A stretch of DNA of 64,000 nucleotides. Source: Acidobacteriota bacterium. Its GTDB lineage: Bacteria > Actinomycetota > AC-67. Each line of letters starts with the position of its first letter. The first letter of the stretch is position 1. The notes beneath the pieces are model-generated. The model did no database searches. It had not been told where the DNA came from and was given only the letters and a program-made list of their open reading frames with translations. Position numbers and translations under genes: made by a program. The DNA lies in assembly GCA_016208485.1 (NCBI GenBank), contig JACQXY010000033.1, forward strand, positions 1 to 64,000, in the 5' to 3' direction. This document shows, piece by piece, positions 1 to 8,160 of the stretch.

Positions 1-3
1 CCT

Positions 4-1095
4 GTGCGCGCGGACATCGACATGATGCGCCGGGCGCTTCGGCTTGCGGAGCGGGGCCGCGGTCTGACGAGCCCGAACCCCCCCGTCGGAGCCGTGGTGG
101 CGAGTGGCGGCGTCGCTCTAGGGGAGGGGTGGCACAGGGCGCCAGGACTGCCACACGCCGAGATCGAGGCGCTGGAGGCGGCCGGCGACCGGGCGCGCGG
201 CGCCACCCTTTACGTGACGCTCGAGCCCTGCGTCCACCGGGGCCGCACGCCGCCCTGCGTGCCGAGCGTCATCGCCTCCGGCGTGACCCGGGTCGTAATC
301 GGAACCACCGACCCGAACCCGCTCGTCAACGGCGCCGGGGCGCGGGCGCTCGCGGCCGCCGGGGTCGACGTCGTACTGGGCGTGCTGGAGGCGGAGGCGC
401 GGGGCGCGGTGCGGGCGTTCGCGAAGCACGTCCGCACGGGACGGCCGTTCGTGACCGCGAAGCTCGCCGTGTCGCTCGACGGCCGCGTGGCGGCGGCCGA
501 CGGTTCCTCCCGCTGGATCAGCGGTCCCGCCGCGAGGCGCGACGTGCACCGGGTTCGCGCCGCATCCGACGCGGTCCTCGTCGGGATCGGCACGGTCCTC
601 GCCGACGACCCGCGCCTCACCTGCCGGCTCCGAGGCTATCGCGGCCGCCAGCCTCTGCGAGTTGTGCTGGACTCGTCGGGGCGCACACCGCCCGGCGCGC
701 GCGTGCTCGACGGAGCGGCCCCGACGCTTGTGATCACGACCGACAAGGCGCCCGACGAGGCGCTCGATCAGCTCCGGGCCGGTGGCGCCGAGGTGCTGCG
801 GGCTCCTTGCCGGGACGGCCGGGTGGACGTCGCGGCCGTCCTGGATGATCTCGGGCGGCGCGGCCTCCTCGAGGTGCTGATCGAGGGGGGGCCGACCGTC
901 GTCGGGGAGGCGACCGAGCGGGCACTTGTCGATCGCTACCTGCTCTACGTCGCCCCGAAGCTCCTGGGGCCGGCCGGTGTCCCCGCGATCGGTGGGATCG
1001 TGGCCGCAAGCGTCGCGGATGCGCGTGACCTCACGATCACGAGCCTTCGGCGCGTCGGTGCCGATCTGCGGGTCGAGGCCCAGCCGAGGCGCTGA
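4..1095 (+). CDS. ribD: Bifunctional riboflavin deaminase/reductase RibD
   Basis: Catalyses the second and third steps of riboflavin synthesis: deamination of the pyrimidine made by GTP cyclohydrolase II, then NADPH-dependent reduction of its ribosyl side chain. The N-terminal deaminase domain has the zinc motif His-Ala-Glu at residues 51-53 and cysteines 76 and 85 ([11 protein letters not shown]). The C-terminal reductase domain starts near residue 145 with a typical [13 protein letters not shown] stretch and has the IEGGPTV motif near its end. The protein is 363 aa, normal for the family. The GTG at position 4 is so close to the window edge that an earlier start cannot be excluded. It is the first visible gene of a rib operon and its stop overlaps the ribE start (TGATG). 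Confidence 0.95.
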   Translation: MRADIDMMRRALRLAERGRGLTSPNPPVGAVVASGGVALGEGWHRAPGLPHAEIEALEAAGDRARGATLYVTLEPCVHRGRTPPCVPSVIASGVTRVVIGTTDPNPLVNGAGARALAAAGVDVVLGVLEAEARGAVRAFAKHVRTGRPFVTAKLAVSLDGRVAAADGSSRWISGPAARRDVHRVRAASDAVLVGIGTVLADDPRLTCRLRGYRGRQPLRVVLDSSGRTPPGARVLDGAAPTLVITTDKAPDEALDQLRAGGAEVLRAPCRDGRVDVAAVLDDLGRRGLLEVLIEGGPTVVGEATERALVDRYLLYVAPKLLGPAGVPAIGGIVAASVADARDLTITSLRRVGADLRVEAQPRR

Positions 1096-1910
1096 TGTTC
1101 ACCGGGATCGTGGAGGGGCTCGGCCGGGTGTCGCGCATCCAGCGACGCGGTGGGGGCGCCGTCCTCGAGGTCTCGGCGCCGGGCATAGCGGAGGAGCTCT
1201 CCGTCGGGGACTCGGTGGCGGTGAACGGGGCCTGCGTGACGGCGACATCCCGAACCGGCGACACGTTCGCGTGCGACCTCGTCCCCGAGACCCTTGCCAG
1301 GACCAACCTCGGAACCCTGCAGCCCGGTGAAGAGGTGAACATCGAACTGCCCCTTCGGGCGTCGGCGCGGCTCGACGGGCACATCGTGCAGGGCCACGTG
1401 GACGTGGTCGGTCTTGTCCGGTCGCGGCGCCGGGTGGGCGCCCAGGAGATGCTCGAGGTGACGATCCCCTTCGATCTCACGCCCTACGTCGCGCCGAAGG
1501 GGTCGATCGCTGTGGACGGAGTGAGCCTGACGGTGGTCGACGTGAGCAAGGACCGCTTCCGGGTGGCTCTCATCCCGCACACGGTCGCCTCCACGACCCT
1601 TGGACGGAAGGGACAAGGGGCGAGCGTTAACGTCGAGATCGACGTGCTGGCCAAGTACGTCCATCGCCAGCTCACCGCGCGCGGCGCGATCCGCGCGCTC
1701 GCCTATCTGGGGGGGGACGACGCCCCGGCTCCTGCCCCGAGGCCGGCGGATCCGCCTCCGGGGGCGCGGGCGGCTCCCGCGGCCGCGGGCCGTCGCCCGG
1801 CTCCTGCCCCGAAGGCGAGCCGGCCTCCGGCCGGCAGGAAGGCTCAACCCGCTCGGCCGGGTCCGCGGCGGGGGGGCGGCACGCCTCGAACGCGCTCCAC
1901 GGGGCGCTGA
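1095..1910 (+). CDS. ribE: Riboflavin synthase alpha chain, with long C-terminal tail
   Basis: Dismutates two 6,7-dimethyl-8-ribityllumazine molecules to riboflavin. It starts with the family hallmark [10 protein letters not shown] and contains the two lumazine-binding barrels, each with a G-S-V/I-A-V-x-G signature (about residues 39-48 and 136-146). The catalytic core ends near residue 205, the usual length for the family. A Pro/Ala/Arg-rich low-complexity tail of about 65 residues follows (206-271) and has no counterpart in ordinary RibE. The tail DNA contains short repeats of a GCTCCTGCCCCGA motif, suggesting expansion rather than a domain. The start overlaps the ribD stop by one base, so translation is probably coupled. 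Confidence 0.93.
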   Translation: MFTGIVEGLGRVSRIQRRGGGAVLEVSAPGIAEELSVGDSVAVNGACVTATSRTGDTFACDLVPETLARTNLGTLQPGEEVNIELPLRASARLDGHIVQGHVDVVGLVRSRRRVGAQEMLEVTIPFDLTPYVAPKGSIAVDGVSLTVVDVSKDRFRVALIPHTVASTTLGRKGQGASVNVEIDVLAKYVHRQLTARGAIRALAYLGGDDAPAPAPRPADPPPGARAAPAAAGRRPAPAPKASRPPAGRKAQPARPGPRRGGGTPRTRSTGR

Positions 1911-1920
1911 TCGGAGGACC

Positions 1921-3168
1921 ATGTTCGCAAGCATCGAGGAGGCCATCGGGGATCTTCGCGCGGGCCGCGTCGTCGTCGTGGTCGACGACGCCGATCGCGA
2001 GAACGAAGGCGATCTGATCATCGCGGCCGAGAAGGTCACCCCGGAGGACGTGAACTTCATGGCCCGCTACGGCTGCGGCCTCATCTGCATGCCGATCCTC
2101 GGGGAGCGCCTCGACGAGCTGGAAGTGCCGCCGATGGTGCCCGAGCTGGTCCACACGACGGAGACGGCGTTCTCGGTATCGATCGACCTCGCCGGCGGGG
2201 GGACGGGCATCTCCGCGCACGACCGCGCGGCGACGATCCGCCGCGTGCTCGACCCGGCGGCTCGCCCCGAGGACTTCCGCAAGCCGGGACACGTGTTCCC
2301 CCTGCGGGCCAAGCCGGGCGGGGTCCTCCGGCGCGCCGGGCACACCGAGGCGGCCGTCGATCTCGCGCGGCTCGCCGGCCTGTACCCGGCGGGAGTCATC
2401 TGCGAGATCATGCACACCGACGGCACGATGGCACGCCTGCCGGAACTTGAGACCTTCGCGAAGGAGCACGGTCTGAAGCTCTTGTCCATAGCGGATCTGA
2501 TCGCCTACCGCAGGCGCGCGGAGCGGTTGGTGGCGAGGGAGGTGACGGCCGAGCTCCCGACGCGCTTCGGGGACTTCCGGGTCGTCGGCTACGAGTCGGC
2601 CGACGGCCGGCACCACGTGGCGCTCGTCCTTGGGGACCTCGGGGACGGCGAGCGAGTCCTCACGCGGATGCACTCGGAGTGCCTCACCGGCGACGTGTTC
2701 GGATCCCTCCGGTGCGACTGTGGGTCGCAGCTGGAGGTGGCCATGTCCCTGATCGCCGAGGAAGGCCGGGGCCTGGTGGTCTACATCCGCGGGCACGAGG
2801 GACGCGGGATCGGGCTGCTGCACAAGCTGCGGGCCTACGCGCTCCAGGATGCCGGCCGCGACACGGTCGAAGCGAACATTGAGCTGGGGCATCCACCCGA
2901 CGCTCGCGACTACGGGATCGGAGCGCAGATCCTGGTTGACCTGGGGGTCCGTTCCATGCGTCTCCTCACGAACAACCCGGCGAAGCGAGCGGGCCTGGAA
3001 GGATACGGGTTGGAGATCTCCGAGCGGGTCCCCCTCCAGACCATTCCGACCGAGCACAACATCGGCTACCTGCGCACGAAGAAGGAGAAGCTCGGTCACG
3101 AGCTGGAGCTCGATGAGGCCCAGCCGCGAGGAGGGCCGTCGCGTGACCGGCCGCACCCGGCCGGCTGA
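1921..3168 (+). CDS. ribBA: 3,4-dihydroxy-2-butanone-4-phosphate synthase / GTP cyclohydrolase II
   Basis: A fused enzyme supplying both precursors of riboflavin. The N-terminal half (about residues 1-205) has the DHBP synthase motif [11 protein letters not shown] and the [14 protein letters not shown] block. The C-terminal half has the GTP cyclohydrolase II zinc site, with cysteines in HSECLTG and RCDCG, and the GHEGRGIGL motif. The ATG at 1921 lies ten bases after the ribE stop, follows a GGAGG-like site and begins at the conserved N-terminus ([16 protein letters not shown]). The reading frame is open further upstream, but that part has no homology. The protein is 415 aa, standard for actinobacterial RibBA. 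Its 3' end overlaps ribH. Confidence 0.95.
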   Translation: MFASIEEAIGDLRAGRVVVVVDDADRENEGDLIIAAEKVTPEDVNFMARYGCGLICMPILGERLDELEVPPMVPELVHTTETAFSVSIDLAGGGTGISAHDRAATIRRVLDPAARPEDFRKPGHVFPLRAKPGGVLRRAGHTEAAVDLARLAGLYPAGVICEIMHTDGTMARLPELETFAKEHGLKLLSIADLIAYRRRAERLVAREVTAELPTRFGDFRVVGYESADGRHHVALVLGDLGDGERVLTRMHSECLTGDVFGSLRCDCGSQLEVAMSLIAEEGRGLVVYIRGHEGRGIGLLHKLRAYALQDAGRDTVEANIELGHPPDARDYGIGAQILVDLGVRSMRLLTNNPAKRAGLEGYGLEISERVPLQTIPTEHNIGYLRTKKEKLGHELELDEAQPRGGPSRDRPHPAG

Positions 3169-3625
3169 GCCCCCACCGGACGCCTCCCGGATGCGGGTGG
3201 CAGTCGTCGCCGCGGCCTTTCACGATCGTATCGCGTTGAGTCTGGTCGAAGGGGCGCGCTCCCTGCTCCTTGCGGCCGGTCTTCCGGAGTCTTCGCTCGA
3301 GGTCCGTTGGGTTCCCGGCGCCTTCGAGTTGCCGCTCGCCTGCCGGGGCCTCGCCGGGACCGGCCGCTTCGATGCCGTCGTGGCCCTCGGCTGCGTGATC
3401 CGTGGTGAGACGCCGCATTTCGACTTCGTCGCGGGGGAGGCCGCGCGCGGGATTATGCGGTCGATGCTGGACACCGGCGTGCCGATCGCCTTCGGGGTGC
3501 TGACGACCGAGGACCGAGCGCAGGCCTGGGAGCGCGCCGGCGGATGCCTGGGGAACAAGGGAGCCGACTCGGCTCGGGCCGCCGTGGAGATGGCCGCGCT
3601 GCTCTCAGACGTCCGCGGGAAGTAG
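3143..3625 (+). CDS. ribH: 6,7-dimethyl-8-ribityllumazine synthase
   Basis: Condenses the RibB and RibD products to lumazine, the penultimate step of riboflavin synthesis; members of the family assemble into pentamers or 60-mer capsids. Visible motifs are the N-terminal [16 protein letters not shown] strand-helix, [10 protein letters not shown], and [14 protein letters not shown], which carries the catalytic region. It ends with the conserved [14 protein letters not shown] helix. I chose the GTG at 3143 because a strong GAGGAGGG ribosome-binding site (3128-3135) lies seven bases before it. This start overlaps ribBA by 26 bases and gives 160 aa. The ATG at 3191 would still leave the core intact and is the alternative. 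Confidence 0.92.
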   Translation: MTGRTRPAEPPPDASRMRVAVVAAAFHDRIALSLVEGARSLLLAAGLPESSLEVRWVPGAFELPLACRGLAGTGRFDAVVALGCVIRGETPHFDFVAGEAARGIMRSMLDTGVPIAFGVLTTEDRAQAWERAGGCLGNKGADSARAAVEMAALLSDVRGK

Positions 3626-3649
3626 GGGCCGTCCCGGCCGCCGACCTGT

Positions 3650-3655
3650 TAGCAT
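3650..3655 (+). promoter_or_regulatory. Candidate -10 box for leaderless hisG
   Basis: TAGCAT fits the actinobacterial TAnnnT -10 pattern and lies nine bases before the hisG GTG. No Shine-Dalgarno sequence separates them, so transcription would begin at or next to the start codon. A -35 element is not evident. The inference rests on spacing and on the same arrangement at several other genes in the window. Confidence 0.4.
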
Positions 3656-3664
3656 TCGCGGGCC

Positions 3665-4540
3665 GTGCTGAAGCTCGTCATCCCCAAAGGCTCCCTCGAG
3701 CAGCAGACGCTGTCGCTGCTCGAGGCGGCCGACCTCGCGCTCCGCCGCTCCGGGGACCGGGACTACCACGGCACGATCGACGATCCGAGGATCGAGCGCG
3801 TCTCGATCCTCCGCCCTCAGGAGATCCCCCGTTACGTGGCCGAGGGGTTCTTCGATCTCGGCGTCACCGGTCGGGACTGGGTCGAAGAGACCGGTTCCGA
3901 GGTCGAGGTCCTCGCCGAGCTCCCCTACGCCAAGCGCGGCAGCGGAAGCGTGAAGATCGTGCTCGCCGTCTCCGGCGACTCCGGGATCGAGCGCGCCGAC
4001 CAGGTGCCGGCCGGCTCCAGGATCTCGACCGAGTACCCGAATCTGACCCGCCGTCTGTTCGAGCGGCTCGGCATTCCGGTGCGCGTGTTCCTCTCCTACG
4101 GTGCGACCGAGGCGAAGGTGCCCGAGATCGTCGATGCGATCGTCGACGTCACCGAGACCGGATCGACGCTGCGCCGCCACGGGATGCGGATCATCGAGAC
4201 TCTGCTCGAGTCCCGGACCCTGCTGATCGCCAACCGGGAAGCGGCCGCCGACCCTTCCCGGCGTCGCGCGATGGAGGACGTCCGCACGCTCTTGCTCGGA
4301 GCCCTCGAGGCCCGCCGGCGCGTCCTGGTGAAGCTGAACGTCGCCGAGGCGAGTCTCGCGGGCGTCCTGGAGGTCTTGCCGGCCATGAAGGCCCCGACCG
4401 TGTCGAAGCTCGCGGGAGACGGCGGCTACGCCGTCGAGACCGTTGTCGAGAAGTCGCGTATCAACACCCTGATCCCGGAGCTGAAGGCGCGCGGCGCATC
4501 CGACATCGTGGAGCTGCCGATCGCGAAGATCGTCCACTAG
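3665..4540 (+). CDS. hisG: ATP phosphoribosyltransferase, long form
   Basis: First and committed step of histidine synthesis, joining ATP and PRPP. The protein is 291 aa, the long (HisG_L) form that does not need HisZ. The catalytic part holds IPKGSLEQQTL at the N-terminus, the GFFDLGVTGRDWV segment, and a PRPP-binding loop around IVDVTETGSTLRRHG (near residue 160). The last 75 residues form the ACT-like regulatory domain (APTVSKLAGDGGYAVETVV), which binds histidine for feedback inhibition in this family. It stands alone, without other his genes, just downstream of ribH. The GTG at 3665 is at the conserved N-terminus, and a -10-like TAGCAT sits nine bases before it. Confidence 0.95.
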   Translation: MLKLVIPKGSLEQQTLSLLEAADLALRRSGDRDYHGTIDDPRIERVSILRPQEIPRYVAEGFFDLGVTGRDWVEETGSEVEVLAELPYAKRGSGSVKIVLAVSGDSGIERADQVPAGSRISTEYPNLTRRLFERLGIPVRVFLSYGATEAKVPEIVDAIVDVTETGSTLRRHGMRIIETLLESRTLLIANREAAADPSRRRAMEDVRTLLLGALEARRRVLVKLNVAEASLAGVLEVLPAMKAPTVSKLAGDGGYAVETVVEKSRINTLIPELKARGASDIVELPIAKIVH

Positions 4541-4651
4541 GGAGTCTCTGTTGCCACCTCTCGGCGGCCTGTGCTAGCGTCGCCCGGTCGGTTTGTCCGT
4601 GGGAGGGAACCCCGAGCGAGCGGGGGTCACGGACGCGAGGAGGGAAGGGCG

Positions 4652-4852
4652 TTGGCAGAGGGAACCGTGAAGTGGTTCAGCAACGAGAAGGGCTACGGCT
4701 TCATCTCGAGGCCGGACGGGGACGATGTGTTCGTCCATCATTCGGCCATCACGATGGAGGGCTACCGCTCGCTCGCCGAGGGCCAGAAGGTCGAATTCGA
4801 CATCGTCGACGGCCCGAAGGGGAAGCAGGCGGCCAACGTCCGCCCCCTTTGA
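4652..4852 (+). CDS. Cold-shock domain protein
   Basis: A 66-aa single OB-fold protein that binds single-stranded RNA or DNA. The RNP-1 motif KGYGFIS and the RNP-2 motif DVFVHHS are intact. The TTG at 4652 is preceded by a strong GAGGAGGG site at seven bases and gives the usual N-terminus MAEGTVKWF. An in-frame ATG at 4571 would add 27 residues that match no cold-shock protein. The gene is monocistronic, followed by a GC-rich hairpin and then the infC promoter. A TAGCGT box near 4573 could be its -10, giving a 5' leader of about 70 nt. Confidence 0.93.
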   Translation: MAEGTVKWFSNEKGYGFISRPDGDDVFVHHSAITMEGYRSLAEGQKVEFDIVDGPKGKQAANVRPL

Positions 4853-4872
4853 TCGCTCGCTGAACGAGGCTT

Positions 4873-4901
4873 GCGGCGGCCCGGTGACCCCGGGCCGCCG
4901 C
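4873..4901 (+). terminator. Hairpin after the cold-shock gene
   Basis: A perfect 12-bp inverted repeat (GCGGCGGCCCGG at 4873-4884, complement at 4890-4901) with a 5-nt loop lies 20 bases after the stop codon. There is no T-run, so this is a U-less terminator or a 3'-end stabilising hairpin. Confidence 0.5.
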
Positions 4902-4922
4902 CGCGTTCCGGGCGCGATCGCC

Positions 4923-4951
4923 TCGACACCCCGACCGACCGGCCCTATACT
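4923..4951 (+). promoter_or_regulatory. Promoter of the infC-rpmI-rplT operon
   Basis: TCGACA (4923-4928, five of six matches to TTGACA), a 17-bp spacer and TATACT (4946-4951) form the best sigma-70-type promoter in the first 13 kb. Transcription from about 4958 would give a leader of about 120 nt before infC, containing the attenuator-like hairpin at 5024-5050. Confidence 0.6.
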
Positions 4952-5023
4952 GGCGGCGGCAAGAAGGAGGCCACGGGCTCCTCACCCGCCGGGACGGCCC
5001 GGCCGGGTTGTGATGTGAGTGAC

Positions 5024-5050
5024 GGGCGCCCTTTGGGCGTCCCATTTTTT
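5024..5050 (+). terminator. Intrinsic terminator in the infC leader (possible attenuator)
   Basis: An 8-bp stem (5024-5031 with 5035-5042, including one G-U pair) with a TTT loop is followed at once by TTTTTT (5045-5050). It lies between the infC promoter and the infC start. A terminator in the untranslated leader suggests conditional readthrough. CTCAC at 4981 and GTGAG at 5016 could pair to form part of an adjacent or alternative fold. L20-controlled leader attenuation is known for this operon in Bacillus subtilis; whether it applies here is inference. Confidence 0.6.
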
Positions 5051-5076
5051 CGTGGGAGACGACGGGGTGAGGACGA

Positions 5077-5634
5077 ATCGCTGAGGCGCGCGTAAACGAA
5101 CGCATTCGTGCGTCCGAGGTGCGTCTCGTCGGGCCCGACGGAAGTCAGGTCGGGGTGGTCAGGCTGCCGGACGCGCTCCGGATCGCCCGTGAACTCGACT
5201 TGGACCTCGTCGAGGTGGCACCCGAGGCATCCCCGCCGGTCTGCCGTTTGCTCGACTACAGCAAGTACAAGTACGAGCAGACGATCCGGCAGAAGGAGGC
5301 GAAGCGCAAGCAGGCGCAGGTCGTCCTCAAAGAGATGAAGATGCGTCCGAAGATCGACCGGCACGACTACGGGACGAAGAAGGGCCACGTCGAGCGCTTC
5401 CTCGGACAGGGCAACAAGGTGAAGGTGACCATCATGTTTCGTGGACGTGAGATGGCCCACACCGAGCTCGGATCGAAGATCCTGAACCGTCTGACGCAGG
5501 ATCTGACCGAGATAGCCCACGTGGAGACGCCGCCGAAGCTCGACGGGCGGAACATGACGATCGTGTTCGCGCCGTCTCGGCGGCCCAAGCCGTCGGGGAA
5601 GGGCGCGGACGCGGTTGGAGCGGAGGGATCCTAG
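5077..5634 (+). CDS. infC: Translation initiation factor IF-3, AUC start codon
   Basis: Binds the 30S subunit, prevents premature 50S joining and checks the initiator codon. The conserved N-terminus ([15 protein letters not shown]) is encoded upstream of the first ordinary start codon (GTG 5119), and the only frame-compatible start after the in-frame stop at 5068 is ATC at 5077. A GGTGAGG site (5066-5072) precedes it. Non-canonical AUU/AUC starts are typical of infC and allow IF-3 to repress itself. The domain linker is rich in Lys ([10 protein letters not shown]), and the C-terminal domain carries [10 protein letters not shown]. Predicted length is 185 aa. Confidence 0.85.
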   Translation: MAEARVNERIRASEVRLVGPDGSQVGVVRLPDALRIARELDLDLVEVAPEASPPVCRLLDYSKYKYEQTIRQKEAKRKQAQVVLKEMKMRPKIDRHDYGTKKGHVERFLGQGNKVKVTIMFRGREMAHTELGSKILNRLTQDLTEIAHVETPPKLDGRNMTIVFAPSRRPKPSGKGADAVGAEGS

Positions 5635-6000
5635 ATGCCGAAGATGAAGACCCATCGCGGCGCCGCAAAGCGCATGCGGCGAACCGGCGCGGGGAAGATC
5701 GTCCGGAAGCGCGCGAACGTGCGTCACTTGCTCGAGCACAAGGCTTCGACCCGCAAGCGCCGCCTGGGAAGCAAGGTCACGGTGTCGAAGGGGGATCTCA
5801 AGGGCGCCCGGCGCATGCTCGGGGGGCCGGGGGGCGGAGGCGCCCCGGAGCGGGGAGTCGCGCGGCCCGTGAGGGCGCCGAGCCCTCCGGTCGAACGGGG
5901 GGGTCCGGGGGGCGGAGGCGCCCCCGAGCGGGGACCAGCGTGGCCGGCGGAGGCGCCGAGCCCTCCGGTCGAACGGGGGAGTGAGCGATGGCACGGGTGA
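5635..6000 (+). CDS. rpmI: Ribosomal protein L35 with a repeat-derived C-terminal extension
   Basis: A component of the 50S subunit. Residues 1-63 are a normal bL35: [21 protein letters not shown] at the N-terminus and [13 protein letters not shown] in the middle. Ordinary L35 ends here at about 65 residues. In this gene the frame runs on for 58 more residues, made of two copies of a 26-residue Gly/Pro/Arg-rich unit beginning [11 protein letters not shown]. The unit is an exact 78-bp tandem duplication in the DNA. The gene abuts infC with no gap and overlaps rplT by 13 bases. The tail may be dispensable; its presence on the ribosome is untested. Confidence 0.9.
   Translation: MPKMKTHRGAAKRMRRTGAGKIVRKRANVRHLLEHKASTRKRRLGSKVTVSKGDLKGARRMLGGPGGGGAPERGVARPVRAPSPPVERGGPGGGGAPERGPAWPAEAPSPPVERGSERWHG
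5826..5981 (+). repeat. Two tandem 78-bp repeats inside rpmI
   Basis: The copies start near 5826 and 5904 with a period of 78 bp (26 codons), so the duplication keeps the rpmI frame. Both contain a conserved GGGGCGGAGGCGCC block and end with GAGCCCTCCGGTCGAACGGG. The middles differ, so the duplication is not brand new. The ends are partly self-complementary, as in REP-like elements. Confidence 0.8.
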
Positions 6001-6365
6001 AGCGGAGCGTCACGGGTCGAAAGAAGCGGCGCGCGGTCTTCGATCGCGCCAAGGGCTTCCGGGGCTCGCGAGGACGGCACTATCGGGCCGCGCACGAACA
6101 GGTGTTGCACGCGATGCGGCACGCCTCTGCCGACCGGCGCACGCGCAAGGGCGACTTCCGCAGGCTGTGGATCGCCCGGATCAACGCGGCGACTCGCGAG
6201 CACGGGCTTTCCTACAACCGCTTCATGAACGGGCTGAAGCTCGCAGACATGGAGATCGACCGGCGGGTGCTATCCGACCTTGCCGTCCGGGACCCAGATG
6301 CCTTCGGTCATCTGGTCGAGGTGGCGCGCGCCGGGCTCGCCGGGCAGGGCGACCCACCGGCGTGA
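5988..6365 (+). CDS. rplT: Ribosomal protein L20
   Basis: Binds 23S rRNA early in 50S assembly and, in several bacteria, represses its own operon by binding the infC leader. The sequence is typical: [19 protein letters not shown], the [12 protein letters not shown] arm, and [20 protein letters not shown] in the globular domain. Length is 125 aa. A GGGGGAG site precedes the ATG, and the start lies within the end of rpmI. The last codon and stop overlap the next gene (GTGA). Confidence 0.96.
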   Translation: MARVKRSVTGRKKRRAVFDRAKGFRGSRGRHYRAAHEQVLHAMRHASADRRTRKGDFRRLWIARINAATREHGLSYNRFMNGLKLADMEIDRRVLSDLAVRDPDAFGHLVEVARAGLAGQGDPPA

Positions 6366-7126
6366 TATCGAGCGTCGGGAACGCCACCATTCGGCGGGCC
6401 CGCCGGCTGCGAAAAGCGCGAGGCCGTGACCGCGACGGGGCGTTCCTCGTGGAGGGGTGGAAGGCGGTCGAGGTGGGGTTGCGCACCGGAGCTCCGATTC
6501 GAGAGCTGTTCCACACCGGTTCCTGCCGGGACCGCCGGAGCGCGCTCCTGAAGGCGGCCGAGAGCGCCGGGATCCCGCTGCACGAGGTGACTCAAGGGGT
6601 GATGGAGCACCTCACAGACTCCGCGTCGGCGCCCGACGTGCTCGCGGTCGCGGTGACGCCCGGCGAGTCGGCGCGTTCCATGATCGGGGGCGCCATCCTC
6701 GTCGGAGTCCGCGATGCGGCCTCGGCCGGGTCGATCATGGCGTCGGTGGCGGCCTGCGGGGGCCGGACGGTGGTGTTCGCCCGTGGCTCGGTTGATCCGT
6801 ACCGCCCGCGAGTCGTGCGTGCCGCTCGGGGGGCGCATTTCGTGCTTTCCGTGACCCGCGGCTTGGACGCGGCGGAAGCCGCGGGCGCGGCTCGGAGCGA
6901 GGGGGCGCGGCTGGTCGCCTTGGTGGATGAGGGCCCAGCGCCGTGGGATCGCGACCTGTCGTCTCCCTTCACTCTCGTGGTCGGGTGCGAGGACGGCGAC
7001 GATGGAATCCTGTCTCCGGGAGACGAACGGGTGGCTCTCCCGACCCCGGGAGCGGTGGCGCCGGGACTCGGGTCTCGCGCGGCGGCGGTGCTCTTCGAGG
7101 GCCTCCGGCAGAGGGGGCAAGGGTGA
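6362..7126 (+). CDS. SpoU/TrmH-like RNA methyltransferase, degenerate motifs
   Basis: By position (after rplT, before pheS) and by its N-terminus ([31 protein letters not shown]) this is the 23S rRNA 2'-O-methyltransferase-like gene known from this actinobacterial neighbourhood. The N-terminal L30e-like substrate domain is clear. The SPOUT domain is recognisable from [19 protein letters not shown], but the usual motif 1 (N-x-G-x-x-x-R) reads SAGSIMAS here and the C-terminal SLNVS loop is GLGSRAA. The catalytic Arg and cofactor-binding Asn therefore appear lost. The 254-aa protein starts at a GTG overlapping the rplT stop by four bases. It may be inactive as an enzyme or act only in RNA binding. 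Confidence 0.75.
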   Translation: MISSVGNATIRRARRLRKARGRDRDGAFLVEGWKAVEVGLRTGAPIRELFHTGSCRDRRSALLKAAESAGIPLHEVTQGVMEHLTDSASAPDVLAVAVTPGESARSMIGGAILVGVRDAASAGSIMASVAACGGRTVVFARGSVDPYRPRVVRAARGAHFVLSVTRGLDAAEAAGAARSEGARLVALVDEGPAPWDRDLSSPFTLVVGCEDGDDGILSPGDERVALPTPGAVAPGLGSRAAAVLFEGLRQRGQG

Positions 7127-8160
7127 ACGAGCCAGTCCTCGAGCGCCTGCCCGACGGCGTTGCCGTGGTGGGCGGCGATCTCCGGATCGAGTACCTGAAC
7201 GCGGCGGCGGAGGCACTGAGCGGCTGGCCCCGGGCCGAGGCGATCGGGCGTCCCTACCACGAGGTCCTCGCCCTTCGGGACGCCGCCGGATTCCCGTTGC
7301 ACGAGCGGGGTGAACTCGTGCCCCGCCTGCGGACGGTGCGCGTCTCTCCGGAGCGCGAGCTTCTCCTTCGGCGGCGCGACGGAGAGGAGCGATGGGTGGC
7401 GGTCCGGGCCGCCTTCGACCGGGACGAGACACGGCATGTGCGCGCGGTGCTCGTCACGATCCGAGATATCGGACGCAGGCGGCGCCTCGACCACGCCCGG
7501 TCCGATCTGATCGCGACGGTGTCCCACGAGATCCGATCCCCGCTGACCTCCGTGAAGGGATTCACGTCGACGCTGCTTCGCAAGTGGGAGCGATTCAACG
7601 ACGAGCAGAAGCGGCACATGCTGACGATGATCAACCACGACGCCGATCGGGTCACGAGGCTTCTGACCGACCTGCTGGACGTGTCGCGCCTGGAGGCAGG
7701 CCGGCTCGAGCTGAAGCGCCAGGAGGTCGACATCGCGCAGATCGCGGCCCACGTCGCCGATCGGCTCGGCCATGCTTCCGACGGGCGGCCGATCGAGGCT
7801 CGGTTCCCCGAGTCGTTCCCGAAGATCACTGCCGATCCGGCGAAGGTCGAGCAGGTGATCGTCAACCTCGTGGAGAACGCGATCAAGTACGCGGAGGGGT
7901 CGATCGTCGTGTCGGGCGAGGCGTCCGGCGACGAGGTGTTGGTCCACGTCGCCGACGGGGGCCCGGGGATCGACCCGCGTCACCTGCCCCACATCTTCAC
8001 GAAGTTCTACCGCCACGGGCAGGGCGAACGGGGGTCGGGGACCGGCCTCGGCCTGTACATCACCAAGGGCATCGTGGAGGCGCACCGCGGGCGGATCGAG
8101 GTCGCCCGCGGCGACGAGGGCGGCACGACCTTCACGATCGTGCTCCCTCGGGGGGAGTGA
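7123..8160 (+). CDS. PAS-domain sensor histidine kinase (cytoplasmic)
   Basis: A 345-aa two-component sensor without membrane segments. Residues 1-115 form a PAS domain (LPDGVAVVGGDLRIEYLNAAAE). The phosphoacceptor His135 lies in VSHEIRSPLTSVKGF. The ATPase domain has the N box (NLVENAIKYAEG), G1 (DGGPGIDP), an F box (FTKFYR) and G2 (GTGLGLYI). No response regulator is adjacent; the nearest is a lone receiver about 10 kb away at 18039, inside the arg operon. The GTG at 7123 overlaps the previous stop (GTGA) and its own stop overlaps pheS (TGATG), so it is cotranscribed with housekeeping genes. Confidence 0.92.
   Translation: MNEPVLERLPDGVAVVGGDLRIEYLNAAAEALSGWPRAEAIGRPYHEVLALRDAAGFPLHERGELVPRLRTVRVSPERELLLRRRDGEERWVAVRAAFDRDETRHVRAVLVTIRDIGRRRRLDHARSDLIATVSHEIRSPLTSVKGFTSTLLRKWERFNDEQKRHMLTMINHDADRVTRLLTDLLDVSRLEAGRLELKRQEVDIAQIAAHVADRLGHASDGRPIEARFPESFPKITADPAKVEQVIVNLVENAIKYAEGSIVVSGEASGDEVLVHVADGGPGIDPRHLPHIFTKFYRHGQGERGSGTGLGLYITKGIVEAHRGRIEVARGDEGGTTFTIVLPRGE

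Noticed and set aside
1600-1920. Upstream extension of the ribBA frame
   Set aside because: The extension overlaps the end of ribE and matches nothing; the conserved DHBP synthase N-terminus starts at 1921.
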